A DNA stretch of 64,000 nucleotides. Origin: Caulochytrium protostelioides. Taxonomy: Eukaryota; Chytridiomycota; Caulochytriomycetes; Caulochytriales; Caulochytriaceae. The first letter of the stretch is position 1, and each line of letters starts with the position of its first letter. Location: NCBI GenBank assembly GCA_003615045.1, contig ML014215.1, positions 1-64,000 of the forward strand, read 5' to 3'. The notes under the pieces were generated by a model. That model searched no databases. It saw only the letters and a list, made by a program, of their open reading frames with translations, and had not been told where the DNA came from. Shown piece after piece: positions 32,637-41,769 of the stretch. The position numbers and the translations under genes are program-made.

Positions 32637-33555
32637 TCATTGTCGGATGAGCTTCCCGACCACGGACCGCAGGGGGGCTTGCCCGGGGGTGGCCGCACAG
32701 CGCTATCGGTCTGTCGGGTAAGGCCAGGCAGCGTCGGATGGTCAACGCGGCATCGAGATCGCGGTGCACACACTTGCCGTTGGTCGCATCACACCACAGC
32801 GAACCTCGGACCACGGTCCCCTGGCGCCGGCGTTGGCCGGGTTTCAGGGCCACAATCGTCTGGGCATACACCCGGATTGGCTCGGTCGGGTGGGCGCGGA
32901 AGAGATCGGGACCTTCCTCGGGTCCCGGGTTTACACCTTGGTCAGAATCTTACTCGTCTCGGCATGCATCTGGGTCGTCCGGAACACGTCGACCAGGACG
33001 GTGCGGATCCGCTGGGCGCACGCCTTGGATGCTCCCAGCCGTTGGAACGGCCATCCCGCCCTCGCTGCTGGGGCAAACTTGGAGGCGCCATAGGCGACCA
33101 CCATAGGCTTCATCACCGTGGTCGTTCCCTCGGCGATGCCGTTCAAGAACTGGGCAAACACGCGCTGCTTGCCACGGTACGGCTGCAAGCGCTGGCGTGC
33201 CCAGCGCAGCTTCATGTGGACTCCGTCCACCGCGGTTCGTATGTGGCGAGTGTGACCTCCAGAAAGCGGTGGTGCGCGGCGAGCGGTGTACCCTTGAAGC
33301 TCACCTCGGACAGCCGCTGCAGCGGCTCTTTCAAATGGCGCTACCACGTCTCCAAGATGTTGATGCGGCCCGGGTCATTCCTGTGGATGCAGTACTGATT
33401 GAGACGGCCTGCTCTACTCGATTCAGCATGATCGACGCCTGGGTCGTCTTATTCACCAAGGCGTCCGCGTCTTATCCCAACATGGCCGCCACCTTCCTCG
33501 CAGACTTTCGCGCTCCCCGCGGCCGCGAGCCACGCCCACGACGGCGCAGCCTCCT
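32637..33555 (-). pseudogene. Degenerate Fanzor (eukaryotic TnpB-like RNA-guided nuclease) C-terminal half
   Basis: Fanzors are eukaryotic, transposon-borne relatives of TnpB/Cas12. The minus strand carries in order KLRWARQRLQPYRGKQRVF, VVAYGASKFAP, TVLVDVFRTTQMHAETSKIL, and after a frame change RGSLWCDATNGKC then VHRDLDAALTIRRCLALP. The last is the RuvC-III motif (RDxNAAxNI type) with its catalytic Asp. The element is broken. The frame changes after LTKV (TAA near 32931), stops occur upstream of 33347, and frame changes again before VVGKLIRQ and the stop at 32637. VDVF replaces the usual VDEF, so the Glu expected there is lost. The zinc-finger Cys pair expected after RTTQMH reads Ala and Ser. 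Codons before about 33550 are absent. Confidence 0.72.
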
Positions 33556-33741
33556 CACATGAACTTCTTGATTCTTTCATCTGGCAATGAAGCCACTCAC
33601 AGCAAGTTTGTGAGCCGCGACCTCAATGCCGCTTTGAGTATCCGACGCTGTCTGGCCTTACCCGCCAGACCGATTACGCTGTGTCGCAAACCGGAGCAAA
33701 GCAGGTTGCAGCCCGTGGTCGGCAAAGTCATCCAACACTGA
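33556..33741 (+). pseudogene. Fanzor C-terminal fragment, opposite orientation
   Basis: This fragment reads SKFVSRDLNAALSIRRCLAL, PARPITLCRKPEQSRLQPVV and GKVIQH then stop at 33741. VSRDLNAALSI is the RuvC-III motif and is closer to the canonical RDxNAAxNI than copy 3's version. Sequence before the motif (MNFLILSSGNEATHS) does not match the Cys-containing segment of copy 3, so the fragment is truncated or rearranged at its junction with the minus-strand relic. The intact C-terminus is useful for defining the ancestral stop. Confidence 0.7.
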
Positions 33742-33866
33742 GCCAAAATGCTCGCTGACTCGGTGGGGGAACCCTAGGGGGCACCACCGAAGATTGCTGT
33801 GTTAGTGCGTGTTAGGTGCCAGGATGGGCCTATCTGTACGACCGCGTTAAACAAACATATGAAACG
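33742..33866 (+). repeat. Fanzor-type element right end, copy 4
   Basis: This follows the relic stop codon directly. CCCTAGGGGGCACCACCGA repeats the hairpin arm of copy 1. GTTAGGTGCCAGGATGGGCC and CGACCGCGTTAAACAAA give the terminal motif. The left hairpin arm is less complementary than in copy 1, leaving a GGTG/CACC stem. Confidence 0.7.
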
Positions 33867-35481
33867 GCATACCTCTCTGCCCTACGGATGCCCTATTCGT
33901 GGGTGACTCTTCATCACGGCAGGATAGCGGGAGCACGATGCCCAGAACGAAAAACACACGGGTTCGATCACAGAGGGATAGAGGAGAGGAACCATTTGTT
34001 CGTTCCCATCATACCAATACCGGCCGTGTCGAGAGGAAAGGAGGATCCAGCACCCACGGAGCTGATGCCCAGGATCAGGAGACCCCCGTATGATGGATGA
34101 TGGCGAGCCCAGCGCGACGACATGCGCGTGGCACAGCCCGATGTATCCGCAGTCGCCCATGCCAGCTCATCACTGACCGGCCTCGTTCATTAGGCGCCCC
34201 CGTTCATGGGACCGCTCAGGCGCGACTTTTCAGCAGATGCTGCGCCACGCTCTGCGGGTAGGCCTGCACCGTCGGCGGCAGCACCCCGGGGCATGCTCAT
34301 GTCTTGCCCCGGTTCGCGCCCTCAAATGGCTCTTCCAAGGCCCCTGCTCCCTGGTCTCTGGCTGGTCAATCCATTTATTTTTCCTCAATTTTGATCGTCT
34401 TATCATCGAGGCCCAGCCACCCCGTGCGTCAGGGCTCATAGTGGCGGCTGGCAGAGTCGACGCGGTGGCCGTGCCGCCGTTGCCGTTGCCGTTGCCGCCG
34501 CCCGTCGTGCCCGCGGCTCGTTGTTGGCCGATGGGCAGCATGGCACAGCACCGGCCGTCTGTCGGCCGCGGCGCCGGGGTCCCGCGCGATAGCGGCTTGA
34601 GGCGTCGTGGCGACTGCTGCTTGGGCTAGCGCTGCTGAGCGCCCGCGGCCCGTGCCGGCTTGCTCGCCCGCTTCGTAACGGGTTGCCATGCGCCATGCGA
34701 TGCGGCACGGCCTCCGCGTCGGCCTCGGCATTCAGGGAGCCATCGCGATGCTTCACGTGCTGCCCGCGGCGCTGTCGCGGCCGAGCGGCCGAGCGGCCGG
34801 CCCATCGCCGGTCTCGTGCCATCGCATCCATTGCGGCCGTGGCCGTCGCCGTCGTTGCCGCGCCGCCGTTGCCGCAGCCGTCGTTGGATGGGGCGTTCCA
34901 GGCGCGGACGAGTCGTCGGCGTTCTTCCGAGCCGGCGGTGGGCCCGCCAGAGCTCTGCCCGATCCCCCCTTGACGGGCTCGGCGTGAGGAGGCGAGGCGT
35001 GCTAACGGCTTCGAGCGAGGAGAGGCGGGCGATGGGGCGATGGAGCGACGCGACCATGCGCCGCCGCTGTCGCCATCGTCGGCTCGGTCCCATGATAGAC
35101 TCGGGCGGCCACCGCAATACGATGAATGGAACGGGCGTGCTCCTCCAAGACTCGTTGACGAGTGCCACGCGGCCAGACGATGGATATATGCCGATATCGC
35201 ATCGTGCGTCCTGTTCCGCTGTGTGCTCAGATGCTGCCGAGCTGCCGAGTGTTCTCCCGCGTCGTGCTCAACCCCACCCGTGCATGTCCGCGCCTCTTGG
35301 CCCATCATCCCATCTGCATTCCATATTCCATCGTCATCCCTGCTGCCGTACGTCGTTCCTTCTTCCCGCGTGTCACGTCAAGACCGTGTGCTTCTTCCCT
35401 CATCGCTAGGATCCGCCCTAGCACCCCGCCCCATCCCGACCTCCCTTTTCCCCGTTCCTCACGCGATTATAATCTCTCATC
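33867..35481. other. Intergenic region upstream of VMA1
   Basis: About 1.6 kb. Overlapping GC-rich frames on both strands around 34430-35300 have Arg/Ala/Pro composition typical of shadows, and no family motif is visible. The last 250 bp before the ATG is pyrimidine-rich and is the likely VMA1 promoter and leader. Confidence 0.35.
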
Positions 35482-38400
35482 ATGGTAAGCCGCGCGTTCC
35501 CCTTCCCCGTTCGGGCGCCATCCACCCTTTGCCAGCCGGCGCTAGGCGGATCACTCGCCGACTCGGATCACTCGCCAACGCGGCTCACTCGCCAACGCGG
35601 CTCACTGGCCGTCGGGCTGGCGAGCCGCTATCGCCGCTATCGCTTGCCTGCCACGTGGCCAACGCGTCGGATCGCGGGATATGGTGCGAGCGATGAGCAT
35701 CAACAATGGGCGTCGCCCATCGTCATCGTCATCATTATATCGTTATATCGTTCGATGACCTCAAGCAGCGGGCGCTGGATGCCATCGTAGATGTTGCTGC
35801 ACAGACCGGGGCCCAGCTCGCAGGACAGGGGCTTGCCCGTGCGCACAATGGGGTCACCGACCGTGAGGCCTGCTTCTCTTCGCAGACCTGCACGGTCGCC
35901 TTGTCGCCGTCATAGCGAATGACGAGCGATGCGCATCAACGATGGGCGTCACTCGTCACGACTGGACTGCTCGACTGCTTGAGGTCATCGAACGATATAA
36001 CGATGACGATGAAAGCGATGAACATAAAGGTGAATCTTGCAATCACATAGAACTCACCCCGTTCTCATATGGCTTTCCTCTTTGACCTATTTTAGGCTGG
36101 CGCGCTGGAGAACGCCAAGAAATATCTGCCGAAACTCCGCGATGAGGAGATCGAGAACAACTTTGGCCGTGTTTTCTCGGTATCGGGTCCCGTCGTGATT
36201 GCCGAGCAGATGGCCGGCTCGGCTATGTACGAGCTGGTGCGTGTCGGCTACTACGAGCTGGTTGGCGAAGTCATTCGCATTGACGGCGACAAGGCGACCG
36301 TGCAGGTCTACGAAGAGACGACGGGCCTCACGGTCGGTGACCCCATTGTGCGCACGGGCAAGCCCCTGTCCTGCGAGCTGGGCCCCGGCCTGTGCAGCAA
36401 CATCTACGATGGCATCCAGCGCCCGCTGCAGGCGATCCAGGATGTGTCGCAGTCGATCTATATCCCCCGCGGCGTCAGCACGGAGGCGCTCGACAAGAAC
36501 ATTCCGTGGGAGTTCGAGCCCGTGAACGTCAAGGTCGGCGACCACCTGACCGGCGGCGACATCTTTGGCAAGGTCTTTGAAAACTCACTGATCACGCAGA
36601 ACATCCTTCTGCCCCCGAAGGCGGCTGGTACCGTCACCTACATCGCCCCCAAGGGCAACTACACGCTGAAGGACAAAATCATCGAACTCGAGATCAACGG
36701 TCAGAAGCGCAGCTACGGCCTCTACCACACCTGGCCCGTGCGCACGCCCCGTCCCGTCAGCGAGAAGCTGGCCGCCGACTTCCCGCTGCTCACGGGTCAG
36801 CGTGTGCTCGATGCCCTGTTCCCCTGCGTGCAGGGCGGCACCACCGCCATCCCGGGCGCGTTCGGGTGCGGCAAGACCGTCATTTCGCAGTCGCTGTCCA
36901 AGTACTCCAACTCCGACCTGATTATCTATACCGGCTGCTTCGCCAAGGGTACGCCCGTTCTGATGGCTGATGGCGCGATTCAGGTGATTGAAGCCATTGG
37001 CGTCGGTGACCAGGTGCTGGGCCCGGACAGCACCCCGCGCACCGTCGTCGCCCTTCCTCGTGGCACCGACGACATGTACGTCGTGACTGAGACCACCCAG
37101 CACCGCGACACTGCCGAGGCGGTGGGGATTCGTAACTTTACGTGCAATGCTTCGCACAAGATTGTTGTCCGCACCCCTCGTCATGTCCTTGTGACTGAGC
37201 AGGACATTCATGGTGAGAAGCAGTCTTCGGTCGTGACGTTTGAAAAAACGGTCATGCAGGTCGAGGGACGTGAGATTGAGATGGTGAAAGCCCAGACCAA
37301 GTCCTTCCAGCATTCGACCCACGCGAACGCGGCTGAGATTGCTCGCGAGTATGCCGACAACCTTTCGCGCGACCCTATTGACTGGGTGATTGAGGCTCGT
37401 GACATCGATGTGGTTGATGATCAAGTGCGTCGTGCCACCACTCAACTTTCTGCGCCCATCCTGGTGGAAAACACGCAGATTGACGCGTTCCTCACGAAGC
37501 AAGGCTTTGCGACTGGAGGCAACGAGCTGGCGTACCTGATGGGTCTCTGGGTTGGCGATGGATACGCGAAATCGGACACCTTGACCGTCAGCGTCCACGA
37601 TGTTCAGCTCCATCAGCGCATCAAGGAATTCGGTGATGTTTTCGACCTGGATACCACGATTGATCAGCATCACGGTGAAAATGAGGCGAGCATCTGCCTC
37701 CGCTCTCGTGAAGTTCGTGACAACGGCATTCGTCACCCGAACACGGGCAATGTCTTATACGACGCGCTGAAACATTTTACTTCTGCAGGCACGAAGACCA
37801 TTCCTCAGTTCATCGTGACGGAGAAGATCGTTCAACGCGAGTACTTCCTTGCGGGTCTTGTTGACTCGGATGGCCATGTCGAGAAGGAACCCGCGCTCTC
37901 GGCTACCATCAAGACGATCCACACCTCTGTCTGTGATGGTATCGTTGCTGTTGCTCGCTCTCTCGGCGTTCGCGTTTCTGTCGACACCTCTCAGCCGGTT
38001 GTGATCGAAGGCGTCAAACACGCTAAGGCCTACTCCGTCTTCTTGTCGGGCGAGGCGCTTGCCTCGGTGCTCGCCAAGTGCTCCCTGGATCGCAAGCAAG
38101 TCCCGACTCCGGCGACCGTCTCGCGTCAGCCCGAGACGTTCCACTTCTCAGTGACCAAGATTGAGCGCGCCGAGTACTTTGGTATCACCCTCAGCGACGA
38201 CTCGGACCACAAGTTCCTGCTGGCGAACAACGTCGTCGTCCACAACTGTGGCGAGCGTGGGAACGAAATGGCCGAAGTCCTGATGGACTTCCCTGAGCTG
38301 TCAATCGAGATCGATGGTCGCAAGGAGAGCATCATGAAGCGCACGACCCTGGTCGCTAACACGTCCAACATGCCTGTCGCGGCGCGCGAGGCCTCTATTT

Positions 38401-39260
38401 ACACGGGCATCACGCTGGCCGAGTACTTCCGTGACCAGGGCCGCAACGTCGCCATGATGGCCGACTCGACCTCCCGCTGGGCCGAGGCGCTTCGTGAAAT
38501 CTCGGGTCGTCTCGCCGAAATGCCCGCCGACAGCGGCTACCCGGCCTACCTGGGTGCCCGTCTCGCCAGCTTCTACGAGCGTGCCGGCAAGGTCACCTGC
38601 CTGGGCAACCCGCGTCGCCAGGGCAGTGTCAGCATTGTCGGCGCCGTCTCGCCGCCCGGCGGTGACTTCTCTGACCCCGTCACGTCCGCGACGCTCGGTA
38701 TCGTGCAGGTCTTCTGGGGTCTCGACAAGAAGCTCGCGCAGCGCAAGCACTTCCCCTCGGTGAACTGGTCGCTCTCGTACTCCAACTACACGAAGGCCCT
38801 GGACCCGTACTACGAGAGCATGGACCCCGAGTTCGTGTCGCTGCGCACCAAATTCCGCGACATTCTGCAGACCGAAGAGGATCTGGCCGAGATCGTCCAG
38901 CTCGTCGGCAAGTCGGCGCTCGCGGAGACGGACAAGATCACGCTTGACGTGGCCAAGATCATCAAGGACGACTTCTTGCAGCAGAACGGTTACTCGAACT
39001 ACGACCGCTACTGCCCCTTCTTCAAGACGGTCGGCATGATGCGCAACATGATTCTCTTCTACGAGCTCGCCCGCTCGACCGTCGAGTCTAGCAACGGCTC
39101 GTTGACATGGAACCGCATTCGGGACCACATTGGCGACATCCCGTACAAGCTGTCGTCCATGAAGTTCGAGGACCCGCAGGACGGCGAGCAAGTCGTGCGC
39201 GCCAAGTACGCCGCCTTGTATAAGGAGATCGAGGAGCGCTTCCGTGCCCTCTCCGAATAG
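35482..39260 (+). CDS. VMA1: V-type ATPase catalytic subunit A precursor with intein
   Basis: Exon 1 is only the ATG (35482-35484). The intron is 35485-36095 (GTAAGC...TTTTAG). Exon 2 starts with [20 protein letters not shown], matching the yeast N-terminus MAGAIENARKE. The precursor has 1055 residues. Residues 282-718 are an intein, and its removal leaves 618 residues, essentially the yeast Vma1 length (617). The extein hydrolyses ATP in the V1 head that drives proton pumping into vacuoles. Its P-loop [12 protein letters not shown] precedes the intein, which interrupts just after DLIIYTG. After it come [31 protein letters not shown] and [20 protein letters not shown]. The gene has an inverted copy of part of itself in the intron and another downstream. 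Confidence 0.96.
35547..35614. repeat. 17-bp tandem repeat in the VMA1 intron
   Basis: Four head-to-tail units of CGG(A/C)TCACTCGCCAACG type lie in the first part of the VMA1 intron. The units diverge by one to four bases each. No function can be read from them. Confidence 0.7.
35688..36011. repeat. Intronic module: inverted VMA1 exon copy with palindromic arms and direct repeats
   Basis: Bases 35765-35922 are the reverse complement of exon bases about 36272-36430 at roughly 95% identity by eye. The copy is framed by inverted arms sharing TCGTTATATCGTTCGATGAC and CTCAAGCAG (35740-35768 and, inverted, 35975-36003). Imperfect 28-bp direct repeats GAGCGATGAGCATCAACAAT at 35688 and GAGCGATGCGCATCAACGAT at 35924 also flank it. 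The unspliced transcript could fold intron onto exon. Confidence 0.85.
36936..38246 (+). mobile_element. VMA1 intein with LAGLIDADG homing endonuclease
   Basis: This 437-residue intein is inserted at the same extein site as the yeast VMA intein (454 residues), between IIYTG and CGERG. Splicing residues are all present: Cys1 ([13 protein letters not shown]), block [11 protein letters not shown] (His74), block [17 protein letters not shown], penultimate His436, Asn437 and Cys+1 in the extein. Both endonuclease motifs are intact. [10 protein letters not shown] has Asp208, matching PI-SceI Asp218. [12 protein letters not shown] has Asp310 and Asp312 around PI-SceI Asp326. Both splicing and homing activity are therefore plausible. 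Codons in the intein use more T and A in third positions than the exteins, which suggests a separate history. Confidence 0.95.
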
Positions 39261-39579
39261 ATGCCCATTGCATGATTCCGCGCATGCGACAGATTCTCTC
39301 CGCTCTCGTTCCTTCGTGAGCCTCCCTCCCCTCCTCCTCTTTTTTTTTTCGCCTCTCTCCGTCTCTCTTCGTCTCTCTTCGTCTCTTCTTTCGATTTCCC
39401 GGCGATTTCCCTCCTCTCTTCCCTCTCCGCCAGCAATAACAAAAAATGGTTTTTTAATCAAGTATCATGTCGATGTATTCTAGCAGCAGGATCGTTGGCG
39501 TCGTTGGCTAGACTAGACGACACGAGAAGGACGGCTGACCATGCGTCTTAAAGGCTCATGAAAGAACGAGAGCCGATGG

Positions 39580-39687
39580 AGACGGTCGCATCCACGAGTT
39601 CGTAGAAGAGAATCATGTGGCGCATCATGCCGACCGTCCTAAAGGGGCAGTAGCGGTCGTAGTTCGAGTCACCGCTCTGCTGCAAGC
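39580..39687 (-). repeat. Inverted fragment of the VMA1 3' coding region
   Basis: The minus strand reads [15 protein letters not shown] then RTVGMMRHMILFYEL, matching VMA1 exon bases about 38975-39085 in opposite orientation. The copy has several substitutions and a 3-bp deletion (FFKT to FRT). It lies about 320 bp past the VMA1 stop, in what is probably the EAF6 3' untranslated region. Confidence 0.85.
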
Positions 39688-39852
39688 ACGGCACGTGACA
39701 TAAAGCGCGATGCAACACCACCAAGAAGTTCGACGGGCTGATCATGAACTCGGGCCCCGCTTCGTCTCCGCTCGTCAGCCCTGCCCCGACCGCATCCACG
39801 AGCCTGGGACCCCGTGTGGTCTCGGTCTGCCGAATCGACCCCGCCGCCGCCA

Positions 39853-40758
39853 TCACGACAACTGCGACGCCTTGCGCTTATGCGTCTTGGGGTTATGGTG
39901 CGAACGGTCGATGCCGGCCCGGCCCGAGGCGCCGCTGCCGGAGCCCGTGCTGCCGGCCTGGGCGGCCTCGCTCGCGGCCGCGCGGGCGCCGTGGTGCGCC
40001 GCGGCCGCCGCGGCCGCCGCCCCGGCGCCGGCGCTCTCCAGCGCCTTTTGATAGGTCGAGCTCGACTGGCTAAAGAGGCGGTCGCGCTCCTTGACAGCGT
40101 GCGCGTGGTGGTGGTGGCCGTGCGCGCCGCCGGCGCCCGCGCCGCCGCTGCCGCTGCCGCTGCCGCCGCTGCCGCTGCCCGTATGCGGGAGCTGGTGGGC
40201 CTCGCTGAAGCCCTTGATGACGTTGCCGTACGCATGCGTTTCCGCGAGGTACGCGCCCTCCAGGTGGTGCAGGTTGACCTCGAGCTGCGCGAGGTACTTG
40301 TCGACGTGGCGCTTGCGCTGGATGAGGTCCTGCAGCTCGCGCTCGACGGCCTGCAGGATTTCGGGCGTCGCATCCTCGAGATCGATCTCGTGGGCGGCGT
40401 CGGCGTCGGGATCGCCGGCCGGCGGCGCGGGCGGCCGCGTCGGCGCATCGCCAGGCGCCGGGTCCGTGCCCGACGCTGCCGCGGGGGCCGCCGTCCCCGT
40501 CGCCGGGACGGACGCCGGAGCCGGCGCCGTCGGGCGCTTGGTCGGCGAGCCGCGGCCCGCGGCTTTTGCCGGCGCGGCGGCGTCCTTCGCCACGGACGCG
40601 GCGGAAGCGTCGTCCGCCAGCTTCGACGTCGACTTCGGCAGCGGCGTCGGGGTGTCCGCGGCGTCCGGCTTGATTGGCCGCGCCGCGGTGGTGCTCGCGC
40701 TAGCGCTCGTGCTGGCGGCGCCGCGCTTGGCGTCCGGCGCGGCCGCCGGCCCCGGCAT
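39853..40758 (-). CDS. EAF6: NuA4/NuA3 histone acetyltransferase subunit EAF6
   Basis: Eaf6 (human MEAF6) is a small scaffold of histone acetyltransferase complexes. The core is recognisable at about residues 145-200: a coiled-coil helix ELQDLIQRKRHVDKYLAQLE, then NLHHLEGAYLAETHAYGNVI and KGFSEAH. This corresponds to the family pattern of LIQKKR...LE...IYxLEGSYLEDT...GNIIRG. At 301 residues it is longer than the usual 110-200 because of an Ala/Pro/Thr-rich N-terminal half and a Gly/Ser/Ala/His-rich segment before SQSSSTYQKAL. The ATG at 40758 is the last before the core region. A longer frame reaches 41343 but starts with GTG and reads as untranslated sequence. Confidence 0.85.
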   Translation of the reverse strand: MPGPAAAPDAKRGAASTSASASTTAARPIKPDAADTPTPLPKSTSKLADDASAASVAKDAAAPAKAAGRGSPTKRPTAPAPASVPATGTAAPAAASGTDPAPGDAPTRPPAPPAGDPDADAAHEIDLEDATPEILQAVERELQDLIQRKRHVDKYLAQLEVNLHHLEGAYLAETHAYGNVIKGFSEAHQLPHTGSGSGGSGSGSGGAGAGGAHGHHHHAHAVKERDRLFSQSSSTYQKALESAGAGAAAAAAAAHHGARAAASEAAQAGSTGSGSGASGRAGIDRSHHNPKTHKRKASQLS

Positions 40759-41769
40759 GGCGGCCGCTGGCGGAGCCAGAGACACGACGATGGCGGCCGT
40801 CAAGACGCCGAGCAGAGCGGGACCGCGCTCGGGTCGCTGGCACGCGGCGTTCTCCCCGAGGTCGTTCTTGGCAACTATGAGACGTCCGAGGCGGCCGAGG
40901 CAAGGGACCGTCGACAAGCGACGTCGCGGTGGAGGAGCGGGGACCGAGAGAGCAGCCGGCGCGGGTCCAACGAGCGCCAGCGTGCGACGCGGCGGGACCG
41001 CTCGCCAGCCGGGCGACCAGCCCCGGCGATGAGCCCACGGTCGCGGTCGGCGGCGGTCCCGACGGCCGCCATGCATGCGACGGCCGCCAAAGACGACGCG
41101 TGGGCCGCACGTGGCGATCGCGTGGGCGCTGTCGGCACGACGCGGCAGTCGGCGAGCGGCGAGACGATCCCCGCAGGGGTTGGTCATGGTGGCGGGCCGC
41201 CACGGCCGAGCGACCTCGCGGCGGCGGCGGCGGCGGCGGCGGCGCGCCCGTGGAACCGGCACCGCGCACCCGCCATCCACTCGTCGGTTCCGTTTCGGAT
41301 CCCCACTTCGCGCTGCGCAAGCCGCCGCGCATCCCGGGGGCACCGCCGAGGGACCGCGCGATCAGCCGCGGGCGCCGTCGCGGGTGCCGATGGGCCACGA
41401 CGGCGTTCTTGAGGATCGGTCTTGAGCCGGAATCGCGCCGAAGGCCGTATGAGGGGCGGCATCGCGCGCGAGCAGCCTCAAGACCGCGTGCCAGCGTCGA
41501 GACGATGTGCAGTGAACCCGGCCTCGCTGAGCCGTCGTCTATGACGCGTGTTTTGATACTGAACGTGGATTCGAGTTCCTGTCCTACTGCCACGTGCCCC
41601 GTCTGCCCTTCCTGCCCCCCCAGTCTGCTGTCCCTGCTGCATACTGCTGACGCGTCTCCTGCGCAGCCGGCCTCCGTCCTGTTTCGCGCGGCATCGATAC
41701 TTGATCCCCCCACTCCCGTACCACCGGGACCCACGCCCTGCCTCCGCGCTCGCACGCGTTCCAGCCGCC
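40759..41769. other. Divergent intergenic region between EAF6 and RPT1
   Basis: About 1 kb that should contain both promoters. Frames on both strands are continuous because of base composition but carry no recognisable domain. Confidence 0.4.

Noticed and set aside
32557-33347. Bacterial IS200/IS605 TnpB insertion as contamination
   Set aside because: The motifs are TnpB-related, but the FRTTQMH form and the surrounding intron-containing nuclear genes fit eukaryotic Fanzor. Copies are spread across the window.
39853-41343. Full 496-codon frame as the EAF6 protein
   Set aside because: The frame opens with GTG. The part upstream of 40758 is Arg/Pro-rich and looks like leader sequence, so the ATG at 40758 was preferred.
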